A DNA stretch of 64,000 nt, taken from contig JAFVEQ010000012.1 in the NCBI GenBank assembly GCA_017475895.1, positions 1 through 64,000 of the forward strand, given 5' to 3'. The position numbers and the translations under genes are program-made. Under the pieces are notes generated by a model. It ran no database searches. It saw nothing but the letters and a program-made list of their open reading frames with translations, and had not been told where the DNA came from. The DNA comes from Rickettsiales bacterium. GTDB taxonomy: Bacteria; Pseudomonadota; Alphaproteobacteria; Rickettsiales; UBA1997. Each line of letters begins with the position of its first letter. Position 1 is the stretch's first letter. Shown here in pieces: positions 46,101-54,544 of this stretch.

Positions 46101-47504
46101 TTATCTGCCTTCCATTATTGCCGAAATTAATTCCTTTATGGTTGGTATAAAGCCATTTTTATACATCGGATCTGTTTTAAATCTGTAGGCTTCGCTTCCG
46201 GCAAAAAACAACTGTTTTTCTACATTTTCATCATTTTTAGCATTCTGTAGTGCCTTTTGAATACAAAATTTTCTAAAATCACAAACAACGCCTGTATTGT
46301 GATTTTTAGCTTCATCACTTTGGCACCAGCAACTAAATTGACATCGGCTTAAACAGCCATAACATTCGCTGGCATCCTTTTGCAATTCCTTAAATTTATC
46401 TTTTGTAATAAACAACAAAGTATTATCTGGTGTTTTTACAATTTTGTCAAAGCCATCATCCAGCCATTTTTTTATTTTGTTATAGTCATCACTTTTAACA
46501 AAAACACCAGCGGATTCAAGTTTTAAATCAAAAACATCGTTTTTTTCAACACTAAATTCAACCTGTCTACTGCTTCTGTCAAATAATTCCTGTAGTAATT
46601 TATTATTTATGGCTGACGACCAAAAACCGGTTGGACTAAATTTATTTGTTTTTATATCATTTTCATCAAGATTCAATAATGTCTTCTTCCATCTATCCGA
46701 AATGGGGCTCTCCTTTGTTAACATTGGTCTCGTACCAAATTGAAAAGCAACATTACCTATTTCTTCATTATCTAAAAAGTTTTCATATTCCTTCAGATTC
46801 CACACACCACCAGCAACAATTATGGGCAAGTGTTTTAAATTAGCCTCATTCATAAATTTTCTTAGCTCACGTACTCTCTCGTATGTGTTTCCCTTCATAA
46901 ATGGATCTTCGTTATTTGATAATCCATTATGTCCACCTGCTCGCCATGGACATTCATAAACCACGCCACCTAACCATTCCATAGTTCTTTGGTAACTTTT
47001 CTTCCACAACACCTTAAAAGCCCTCATGGAGGAAACTATTGGGAAATAATTTACCTTGTATTTAGCACAAATATCACCAAGTTTATAGGGCAATCCAGCA
47101 CCACACACTATACCCTGAATTAAACCCTTAGTCTTTGATAATGCTTCTTCCAGAATATATTCCGTTCTACCCATCTCCCACAGAACATTCATATGTATTC
47201 TACCCAACTTATCTCCGCAAATGTCTCTGGCTATTTTTGCCTGTGATATTATGCCTTTTATGGATTTCTGCACCATCTCTATATTTCTTTCAATTCTACT
47301 CTTGGCGTTTACCACTAATCTTATAATTTCACCGTTTGGGTTTATTATATCTGGATTAACACCAGAAAATGTTCCTATTGCACCACTTAAAGCAAAATTT
47401 CCAGCGGTAATTCCCGTTGATACACCTATACCTTTACCACCTTCGAATATTGGCAAAAAACTTCTATTATTTATAACAACTTCTTTCAAATTTTTTAATA
47501 TCAT
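46101..47504 (-). CDS. Nitronate monooxygenase-like FMN protein with Cys cluster
   Basis: This is a TIM-barrel flavoprotein of the 2-nitropropane dioxygenase family, with GKGIGVSTGITAG at the N-terminus, GIVCGAGLPYKL near 130 and the flavin-binding IIVAGGVW segment followed by FQFGTRPML. The C-terminal third has a cysteine-rich stretch (ECYGCLSRCQFSCWCQ near residue 378, then more Cys) that could bind an Fe-S cluster or zinc. At 467 residues it is longer than simple nitronate monooxygenases (about 350). The substrate is unknown. Confidence 0.83.
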   Translation of the reverse strand: MILKNLKEVVINNRSFLPIFEGGKGIGVSTGITAGNFALSGAIGTFSGVNPDIINPNGEIIRLVVNAKSRIERNIEMVQKSIKGIISQAKIARDICGDKLGRIHMNVLWEMGRTEYILEEALSKTKGLIQGIVCGAGLPYKLGDICAKYKVNYFPIVSSMRAFKVLWKKSYQRTMEWLGGVVYECPWRAGGHNGLSNNEDPFMKGNTYERVRELRKFMNEANLKHLPIIVAGGVWNLKEYENFLDNEEIGNVAFQFGTRPMLTKESPISDRWKKTLLNLDENDIKTNKFSPTGFWSSAINNKLLQELFDRSSRQVEFSVEKNDVFDLKLESAGVFVKSDDYNKIKKWLDDGFDKIVKTPDNTLLFITKDKFKELQKDASECYGCLSRCQFSCWCQSDEAKNHNTGVVCDFRKFCIQKALQNAKNDENVEKQLFFAGSEAYRFKTDPMYKNGFIPTIKELISAIMEGR

Positions 47505-47594
47505 CTACATAAAATGAAAACTTGCTTTCATTATTATAACATCCGTTATTTTAAATGTAAATAAAAAATAGACTCACAAAGAATTTAATAAAAA

Positions 47595-47828
47595 TCAACA
47601 GTCAGCGGAACGAAGAGTATATTCACAAGACACACATCTATTCCCGCCTACATCACCGCAGTCACAACCCACCACTTCCATGGCGTAGGTCTCATTCCAA
47701 AATAGTTTAGTATCAAGTGGTCCAACACCTCTATGGTCGATGTATAAATGATCTCTTAAAAAATCAAAATTCACCGGACACAATGCCGCAAAAGTAAACA
47801 ATATTAAGGCAAGTTTAATCTTCTTCAT
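47595..47828 (-). CDS. Small secreted Cys-rich protein, 77 residues
   Basis: The chosen ATG (MKKIKLALILFTFAALC) gives a clear signal peptide and is preceded at 8 bases by AGGAG, the best ribosome-binding site in this region. A good promoter lies just upstream. The mature protein of about 60 residues has five Cys in its last 25 residues (CDCGDVGGNRC, VSC, SADC), suggesting disulphides or metal binding. A lipobox is not convincing, since Leu precedes the Cys at position 17. Base composition is richer in GC than neighbours. I do not recognise the family. Confidence 0.7.
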   Translation of the reverse strand: MKKIKLALILFTFAALCPVNFDFLRDHLYIDHRGVGPLDTKLFWNETYAMEVVGCDCGDVGGNRCVSCEYTLRSADC

Positions 47829-47863
47829 GTTACCGGCTCCTGTTGGTCTATCCACGTATTCTG

Positions 47864-47891
47864 ATTATACTCAACAATAATATTGTATCAA
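47864..47891 (-). promoter_or_regulatory. Promoter of the Cys-rich secreted protein gene
   Basis: On the minus strand TTGATA (47891-47886), a 16-base spacer and a perfect TATAAT (47869-47864) predict a start site about 30 bases before the ATG. Confidence 0.72.
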
Positions 47892-48016
47892 TATAATACA
47901 TTATATGTTATAAATATACAAATACAGTATCAAAAACTTAATAATTACGCTACTATTAAGATGTTTTATAATATTTATTGTATCGATTTAGGACAATTAT
48001 ACATTATGTATAAATT

Positions 48017-48883
48017 TTATCTGGGGCAGGCATGAATTATTATTTCGCAATTTTCTATTAAATTTTCAACAATATTCTCAGTATTTTCAACTATTTCATG
48101 AGCCAGAGCAAAGGACAAGTCTTTATTTATCTCTAAGTACAACTGAATAAAAATTCTTTCGCCGGATTTTCTTGTTTTAAAATTATGATAGCCAACAATA
48201 TTTTTATTTTTCTCAATCACCTTTACAATTTTATTTTTTATTTCATCATCAATTTCCTTCGATAAAATATTATTCATGGCATCAAAAAATACTTCAAAAG
48301 CAGGTTTTGCCACATAATAACCCATAATCATAGCAATTACCGGATCAATCAAAAAACTATTATACACAAATCTACAAATTAATATTGAAACCAGAACACC
48401 ACCATTTGTAAAGGCATCAGCTCTATAATGTGCTATTTCGGTTTTTATTATCAATAACTTAGTCTTATCATAGGCAATTTGTAGTATAAAAGATAATAAA
48501 AACGATATAATCGTCGATATAAACATAACAAAAATAGCGTAACCATCATATACCAGTTGTCTTTTTGTTATAATATTATAAAGTGCTTCATAATATATAA
48601 AAAATACGGTTATCATTATAAAAACAGATATTAAAATGGTAACAACATCAATTATTCCATAGAAACCATACTGATATTTCTCCGTTTTTTCCCTAATGGA
48701 ATACCTGTAGGCAACCAGAGACATGGCGGACCCTATAAAGTCAAAAAAAGAATCCGTAAACAACGAAAATATAGCTATCGACCCACTCTTTAGATACACC
48801 AAAAATTTGGCAACTATTAATATAACCGTAAAGTAAACCGGTAATTTTAACAATTTACTTACTCTTTTGTTTTCAAGCTCCAT
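48017..48883 (-). CDS. Cation diffusion facilitator (CDF) transporter
   Basis: This inner-membrane metal/proton antiporter of the CDF family, related to FieF, has six helices. Helix 2 carries SLFTDSFFDFIGS, helix 5 carries AHYRADAFTNGG and helix 6 follows; the cytoplasmic C-terminal domain has GYHNFKTRKSGERIFIQLYLEI. The metal-site aspartates are present (TDSFFD and HYRAD). The 288-residue gene starts 2 bases after the murL stop and is the last gene of the operon. Metal choice (Zn, Fe or Mn) is not determinable. Confidence 0.92.
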   Translation of the reverse strand: MELENKRVSKLLKLPVYFTVILIVAKFLVYLKSGSIAIFSLFTDSFFDFIGSAMSLVAYRYSIREKTEKYQYGFYGIIDVVTILISVFIMITVFFIYYEALYNIITKRQLVYDGYAIFVMFISTIISFLLSFILQIAYDKTKLLIIKTEIAHYRADAFTNGGVLVSILICRFVYNSFLIDPVIAMIMGYYVAKPAFEVFFDAMNNILSKEIDDEIKNKIVKVIEKNKNIVGYHNFKTRKSGERIFIQLYLEINKDLSFALAHEIVENTENIVENLIENCEIIIHACPR

Positions 48884-48885
48884 AG

Positions 48886-50229
48886 CTAGTCCTGTTTATT
48901 AATATAATTTGTTAATGCTTTAATTAAATCTTCGCTCAGTAGATGCTCATCGCCTAACGAAAATAAATCCTTTTTGATTTCATTCACATCAACATCTTCA
49001 AGCAGTGGTTGTAATTTTTTTACGACATAATCGTTTTTAAAACTATCATCTACCTTTAAAATGGCAAAAACACACTCTTTCACTTCACCAACACAATCAA
49101 AAGGTTTATGACCATCCAAACCACACAACTCCATAAAACCCTGCAACTGTTCCTCGTCATTAAGTAGATCTTTACCAAAAATTTTTACCAATTCATTCTT
49201 TGTTAAAAATACGGCCAACATCAAAAATATAAATCTACATTTATCGCATTCACAACACCAATTTTCAATTCTATTATTTATTTTGAAATTTTTATTACAA
49301 CTTCTAAATACATTATGATATTGTTTCAGTTTTGAAAATAATTTCACAATATTTATTTCATAAAGGGGTCGCAGAAACGATATATAAGTCAGGTTTTTTA
49401 GGAGATATTTTTTAAAAAATGAATTGATACTTTTTTCAAACTCAAATGATTTACTCCACTGATGATTTACCACATTTCCGTTAAACTCAACATTACCGAC
49501 ATTTGCTGACCTTTCATTTGACATCAAGATGGTATCAAAACCGTAAATAACAGCACAGGCGGACATAACAAAAGCTAAAATTCCACTTATGGGAACATGT
49601 CCATTATATCCTCCAATTTCCTCTAGACGCTTATTTAATTCTAATAAATTGGCGGATATTGTTCTTATTGGATGAAAGGAAGCACAACCGGACATTTTTA
49701 TTTCATCATCAATACATTTACTAGTCCCAACGGAACAGGTTAAAATATCATTAACGTTTTTAATTGTTTTAATTATTTCAAGTGTTGTTATGGAATCTTT
49801 GCCACCACCTATTGGAATTAATATTTTTTTCACTAAATTAACATCACTTGCTTTATTTTGCACGTTGCCTGAATATGGAAAATTAATTCTTTTATCTATA
49901 TCAGTAATGTTATTTTTAAAGGAAAATTCTCCTAACCCTTTGCGATAAAATTCATTGAAAAAATTTGCCTGTTCTTCATTCAACAAAAATGTATTTATTT
50001 TTATATCATCCACCAAAAACAACTTATAGTAACTTATACCACAAGCTATATGTATATATTTAAAAATATTATCAAGTGTTTTTAGCTCTTTTTCGCCCAG
50101 TGGTCTTTCGCTTGGAAACTGTATTGTTTCCTCAAAAAATAATTCGTTGTCGTAGGAATAATGCAAATACAGTGTTTTACTGTCAGCATTAAAATTGTAA
50201 TCATTAAAAATAAAAGTTTTATACTTCAT
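48886..50229 (-). CDS. murL: UDP-MurNAc-L-Ala-L-Glu epimerase MurL
   Basis: MurL, described in Xanthomonas, uses ATP to epimerise the terminal L-Glu of UDP-MurNAc-L-Ala-L-Glu to D-Glu, replacing glutamate racemase (MurI) in peptidoglycan synthesis. Features are an ATP-pyrophosphatase-like GGGKDS loop at residues 141-146, the SNERSANVGN segment near 235, VNHQWSKSFEFE, FLRPLYEI and a CCECDKCRF cysteine set near 325. At 447 residues it matches the known enzyme's length. It lies 10 bases after ruvA and 2 bases before a CDF transporter. The partner ligase MurD2, which attaches L-Glu, should be elsewhere. Confidence 0.85.
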   Translation of the reverse strand: MKYKTFIFNDYNFNADSKTLYLHYSYDNELFFEETIQFPSERPLGEKELKTLDNIFKYIHIACGISYYKLFLVDDIKINTFLLNEEQANFFNEFYRKGLGEFSFKNNITDIDKRINFPYSGNVQNKASDVNLVKKILIPIGGGKDSITTLEIIKTIKNVNDILTCSVGTSKCIDDEIKMSGCASFHPIRTISANLLELNKRLEEIGGYNGHVPISGILAFVMSACAVIYGFDTILMSNERSANVGNVEFNGNVVNHQWSKSFEFEKSINSFFKKYLLKNLTYISFLRPLYEINIVKLFSKLKQYHNVFRSCNKNFKINNRIENWCCECDKCRFIFLMLAVFLTKNELVKIFGKDLLNDEEQLQGFMELCGLDGHKPFDCVGEVKECVFAILKVDDSFKNDYVVKKLQPLLEDVDVNEIKKDLFSLGDEHLLSEDLIKALTNYINKQD

Positions 50230-50239
50230 TGTTTCTATA

Positions 50240-50866
50240 CTAAAAATTGTTAATAGTCTTTAAGCTTTCAGTTATAATACTTTCAAGAGTCAAGTGCGGT
50301 TTTTCATTAACAAGTTTAATAACTATATTTTGAACCATAGATTTTTGGTATCCTAAACCCTCAAGTGCCATAATGGCATCTTTGGCAATGCTTTCATTGG
50401 AGTTTGTGATTCTCTCTATACTACCATTTTCTATATTAACGCCCTTAATACTCTTGAAACTCTTTACAGATGGGTTGCCTTTCAATTCGTTTATTATTCT
50501 TAAAGCCACCTTTGGACCGACTCCAGAAGCTCTGCAGAAAAGGTTTTTATCTTCATTTACTATAGCAGAAAATATTTCACTGACGTTAGCAATACTCATT
50601 ATTTTTAGAGTCATTTTATTACCAACACCACTAACTTTACACAATAAATTAAAACAATTCTGCTCATCCTCCTCCAGAAAACCAAATAAAGTTATAGAGT
50701 CCTCTTTCACAACAGTTTCAATCAAAAGACTCACTTTATCACTCTGTCCTTGAATTTTATCCAATGTTTTCGCCGAACAATAAACCTTGTACCCTACTCC
50801 CATAACATCAAGTATTATGTGGTCTTCGTGTGTAGAATTTATAAAACCAGTCAATAGTCCTATCAT
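50240..50866 (-). CDS. ruvA: Holliday junction DNA helicase subunit RuvA
   Basis: RuvA binds Holliday junctions and loads RuvB. It starts MIGLLTGFI, with an OB-fold N-terminus (DVMGVGYKVYCS), two helix-hairpin-helix motifs (VSGVGNKMTLKIM, ASGVGPKVALRII) and a C-terminal RuvB-binding three-helix domain. I start at the internal ATG, since upstream residues are unlike the family; the length is then 208 residues. RuvB and RuvC are not adjacent. Confidence 0.95.
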   Translation of the reverse strand: MIGLLTGFINSTHEDHIILDVMGVGYKVYCSAKTLDKIQGQSDKVSLLIETVVKEDSITLFGFLEEDEQNCFNLLCKVSGVGNKMTLKIMSIANVSEIFSAIVNEDKNLFCRASGVGPKVALRIINELKGNPSVKSFKSIKGVNIENGSIERITNSNESIAKDAIMALEGLGYQKSMVQNIVIKLVNEKPHLTLESIITESLKTINNF

Positions 50867-51206
50867 TTTAGGTATTTTTAATAATCTAATATATGATAGA
50901 TTATCACTAAAAAAAGTCAACGTAAATAATTCTAACGTTCATAATTTTAACAAAACAACATTACATCTAATTTTTGTCATAAATATGAATATATTTGCAA
51001 TTGTTATAAGGAAAATATAAGCAACTGGCGAAAAACTTTATTTTATATTTCCTATATTATACCCTCAAACAACAAACCGTTAACAATTTTTAGTATAGAT
51101 ACAATGATTTTTATGCTAATATTAACTATTCTTAGTATAGATATGATGAATTTTTATACTATTTTTATACTAAAATAATAAACCAGTATGAATCTAGAGC
51201 AAAATC
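50867..51206. repeat. Intergenic region with repeated TAGTATA/TATACTA motifs
   Basis: Within the divergent gap between ruvA and the GT2 gene, TTTTAGTATA occurs at 51087 and TTAGTATA at 51132. Their reverse complements occur at 51155 (TATACTA) and 51166 (TATACTAAAA). The first two also share GATA..ATGA.TTTTTAT, forming an imperfect direct repeat about 44 bases apart. These could be operators of a regulator or hairpins. No gene of useful length is seen in the gap. Confidence 0.5.
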
Positions 51207-52136
51207 ATGATAAATGAACCAAAAATATCAATAGTATTACCTACATATAATGGAGAGAGATGGTTAGCACATTCAATAAGGTCAGTCATAAACCAAACCG
51301 AAAAGGATTGGGAGTTGATAATTGTTAATGATTGCTCAACCGATAACACACTTGGCATAGCAACCTATTTTTCAAAAACCGATAAGCGTATTTCCATTAT
51401 ATCAAATAACAGAAATAGAAAGCTACCAGCTTCGCTTAATATTGGATTTTCACATGTTAAAGGTAAATATTTGACATGGACAAGCGACGATAATTTATAT
51501 AAACCTCAGGCAATAGAAAAAATGTCAAAATATTTGGATATGCATCCGGAAACTGATATGGTCGTTATGGGACAAGACTTCATTGACGAAAATGGTAACA
51601 TTATAACAGTGGATGATAAGTATGCATATAAAAATAACAGACGCGTGGAAGAGTTAATTTACAGAAACAACGTAACTGCCGGCTTTATGTATAGAAAAAG
51701 TATTGCGGAAGCGGTTGGGTTATATGATGAATTTACTTTCTGTGCCGAAGACTACGATTATTGGTGTCGTATTGCTTTAGCCGGAAAAATTGACTATACT
51801 ACAGACAATATTTATCAATATAGAATTAATCCATTCTCATTAAGTGCAACCAAAAGACCACAGATAATTGAAAAAACAAAATACATAAGAAGGAAATATT
51901 CTGAAGATTTTATGAAAAAATTCAACTATACGCTGCTGGATAAAATAATTTTTTGGGCAGGTTTAAAAGGATGTACATTTCCAAAGAAGTATTTTGTATA
52001 TCTGTTACTCTTTAAAATATATCATTTGTTCGTACATATTATCGTTTTAACATTGTTTTGGAATAGACAATTAAGGCGAAAAGTACGCAAATCATTATCC
52101 ATTAATAATTATTCATTTTATAAAGCGGAGAAATAG
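51207..52136 (+). CDS. Family 2 glycosyltransferase
   Basis: This GT-A enzyme has N-terminal ISIVLPTYNGERWLAHSI, the TSDDN metal-binding motif near residue 96 and a CAEDYDYWCRI catalytic-region motif. A hydrophobic stretch near the C-terminus (YLLLFKIYHLFVHIIVLTLF) suggests membrane association. At 309 residues it is typical. It leads a three-gene glycan cluster with wecB and a GT4. Sugar specificity is unknown. Confidence 0.9.
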   Translation: MINEPKISIVLPTYNGERWLAHSIRSVINQTEKDWELIIVNDCSTDNTLGIATYFSKTDKRISIISNNRNRKLPASLNIGFSHVKGKYLTWTSDDNLYKPQAIEKMSKYLDMHPETDMVVMGQDFIDENGNIITVDDKYAYKNNRRVEELIYRNNVTAGFMYRKSIAEAVGLYDEFTFCAEDYDYWCRIALAGKIDYTTDNIYQYRINPFSLSATKRPQIIEKTKYIRRKYSEDFMKKFNYTLLDKIIFWAGLKGCTFPKKYFVYLLLFKIYHLFVHIIVLTLFWNRQLRRKVRKSLSINNYSFYKAEK

Positions 52137-52142
52137 GATAAA

Positions 52143-53357
52143 ATGAAGAATATTCTAGTTATTTTAGGCACGAGACCCGAAGCAATAAAGTTGGCACCAG
52201 TTATATTAGAATTACAGAAAAACAATAATTATAATGTTTTGGTGTGTAATACCGAACAGCAGAAGGAATTATCTAACCAAACACTAGGTTTTTTTGGAAT
52301 AAAAACTGATTTTAACCTCAACGTCATGACTCCAAATCAAACTTTAGCCGGCGTTCAATCTCGTATCATAGAAAAACTTTCTGATGTTTATACTCACAAT
52401 CAAATAGATGCAACAATTATTCAGGGCGACACAATGACTGTATTATGTGGTGCTTTAGTTTCCTTTTATAATCACATTCCAGTTTTCCATGTGGAAGCGG
52501 GACTAAGAAGTTATAATCTATTTGAGCCATTTCCGGAGGAAGCTATACGACAAATGACATCCAGAATAGTTGATTTACATTTTGCGCCAACCATCACGGC
52601 AAAGGAAAATTTAGTAAAGGAAAATATTCCGGAAGACAAAATATTTTTAACGGGTAACACAGTTATTGACGCTTTGCATTGTCTAAAAGATGATGTAGTG
52701 AACAATGCTATAAAAAAACTAGAAGAAAAAAATATAAAATTAAATGATAAACTTGTGCTTATAACGGTACATAGAAGAGAAAATCATGGAGAAAGACTTG
52801 ATTCCATATTGTCTGCCATCAAAAATATAGCAATGAATTTTGCAGATCACCAGTTTGTTTTGCCAGTTCATCCAAATCCAAACGTACATGATAAGGTATA
52901 CAAAACTCTAAAAAATATGCAAAATATAGTATTAACAGATCCCCTAGACTATCCAGAGTTGGTCTGTGTTATGAAAAATGCAAAATTAATTCTGACGGAT
53001 AGCGGAGGTATTCAGGAGGAAGCTCCGACATTTAATGTACCTCTTTTAGTAATAAGAAATGAAACAGAAAGAAAAGAGGGTGTTGCTGTAGGTTTAGCAA
53101 AATTAATAGGCACAAATAAAAACAGAATTATAGATGAGGTAACCGCGGTTTTGTCTAAGTCAAAATCAGAAACTCGGATTAACGGAATAAAAAACCCTTA
53201 CGGTGATGGCAAAGCTAGTCGTAAAATATCGAATATAATGGATAATTTTTTTAATTTAGTAACTATCAATGCAGAAAATGAACAAAAACATAAAGAAAAT
53301 ATATCGATACACAATAAAACCTATATTAAATGTAATAACCTTAAGATTTCTTCGTAG
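52143..53357 (+). CDS. wecB: UDP-N-acetylglucosamine 2-epimerase (non-hydrolysing)
   Basis: WecB converts UDP-GlcNAc to UDP-ManNAc for surface polysaccharides. Motifs are LGTRPEAIKLAPVI at the N-terminus, QGDTMTVLCGAL, FHVEAGLRSYNLFEPFPEE and TDSGGIQEEAPTF. At 404 residues it carries about 30 unusual extra C-terminal residues that overlap the next gene by 89 bases. No WecC dehydrogenase follows. Confidence 0.95.
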   Translation: MKNILVILGTRPEAIKLAPVILELQKNNNYNVLVCNTEQQKELSNQTLGFFGIKTDFNLNVMTPNQTLAGVQSRIIEKLSDVYTHNQIDATIIQGDTMTVLCGALVSFYNHIPVFHVEAGLRSYNLFEPFPEEAIRQMTSRIVDLHFAPTITAKENLVKENIPEDKIFLTGNTVIDALHCLKDDVVNNAIKKLEEKNIKLNDKLVLITVHRRENHGERLDSILSAIKNIAMNFADHQFVLPVHPNPNVHDKVYKTLKNMQNIVLTDPLDYPELVCVMKNAKLILTDSGGIQEEAPTFNVPLLVIRNETERKEGVAVGLAKLIGTNKNRIIDEVTAVLSKSKSETRINGIKNPYGDGKASRKISNIMDNFFNLVTINAENEQKHKENISIHNKTYIKCNNLKISS

Positions 53358-54525
53358 AAGAATAACCCATTGTTTTATATGTTTAATTACGTATTTAAAA
53401 AATAAAAAGCTAATACAGAGTATAGAAAATAATTTACCGCCAGCTACAGTACTTATATTTCAACATAGATTTTTTGATGAAAATGGAGAAAAATGTTTTA
53501 ATGGTGGAGCAGAAAGATACATAAAGGATTTATCTGACATACTACATGAGTTACATTTTAATCCTGTTCTGGTTCAAGTCGGAGGGGAAAATATTTGGTA
53601 TAAGCAATTAAATAATTTACTGGTCATAGGATTACCAAATAAACGTGGCCTAAATTGTTACTCAAAACAAATAGCATTGTTCAAAAAGTATAAATTTGCA
53701 ATCTACTCAGGCGCCTATAAATTTAGTAAGGTGTTATTGCATCCGAATATACTCATAAGTCATGGTATAACTTGGGATGCACCAAAATCAGCAAAATGTA
53801 GTTACAAATTATTTGAAAATGTAAATAACTTTGTATCAGTTGATACGAATACAATATCTTGGTTAAGAACAACATTTATTAATGAATTTTCAAATAAACG
53901 TGTAGTATATATCCCAAATTATGTTGACACAACAGTTTACATGGGAGAAAGTAAATTAATAGATAAAGATAAAAGCCAAAAAAAGAGAATTAAAATTATC
54001 TTTCCAAGACGAGCTTCCGCCGAACGCGGCTATTGGCTTATGTCATCGGTATTACCGTCAATTCTAGAAAAATATAAAAACGTTGATTTTGATTTTATAG
54101 GTTTTGCTCACGAAAACGAAATTGTAAAAGATATTGAAAAATTAGTACAAATGTTTTCAGGTAGAGTCAATCACCATGTGGTTGAGCCAGATGAAATGCC
54201 AAAATTTTATCAGCAAGCGGACATATCCATAATCCCAACTTTATATTCAGAGGGTACATCTCTATCCTGTTTAGAAGCACAAGCTTGTGGGAATGTTGTA
54301 ATAGCAACAAACATAGGTGGATTGCCAAATTTAATCATTGATGGCTACAACGGTATTTTAATAAATCCAAACCCTCAGGAACTAATGGATGCTCTGGATA
54401 GAGTATTATCTGATATAGAATTTAGAGAATATTTATCGAAAAATGCAATTAATGTAGCCAAATCCTTTGATAAACAAATCTGGAATAGCCGATGGAAAAA
54501 AATATTTAAAGAGATAACAAACTAA
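53269..54525 (+). CDS. Family 4 glycosyltransferase
   Basis: This GT-B fold enzyme has an N-terminal acceptor domain with NGGAERYIKDLSDIL and a C-terminal donor domain with FPRRASAERGYWLM, then PTLYSEGTSLSCLEAQACG, the EX7E motif. It is 418 residues long. The start lies inside the 3' end of wecB; a second ATG three codons later is equally likely. The basic N-terminus (residues 4-45) may bind the membrane surface. It is convergent with dnaB, with 19 bases between. Confidence 0.88.
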   Translation: MQKMNKNIKKIYRYTIKPILNVITLRFLRRRITHCFICLITYLKNKKLIQSIENNLPPATVLIFQHRFFDENGEKCFNGGAERYIKDLSDILHELHFNPVLVQVGGENIWYKQLNNLLVIGLPNKRGLNCYSKQIALFKKYKFAIYSGAYKFSKVLLHPNILISHGITWDAPKSAKCSYKLFENVNNFVSVDTNTISWLRTTFINEFSNKRVVYIPNYVDTTVYMGESKLIDKDKSQKKRIKIIFPRRASAERGYWLMSSVLPSILEKYKNVDFDFIGFAHENEIVKDIEKLVQMFSGRVNHHVVEPDEMPKFYQQADISIIPTLYSEGTSLSCLEAQACGNVVIATNIGGLPNLIIDGYNGILINPNPQELMDALDRVLSDIEFREYLSKNAINVAKSFDKQIWNSRWKKIFKEITN

Positions 54526-54544
54526 CACAGGCTGGCATACATCA

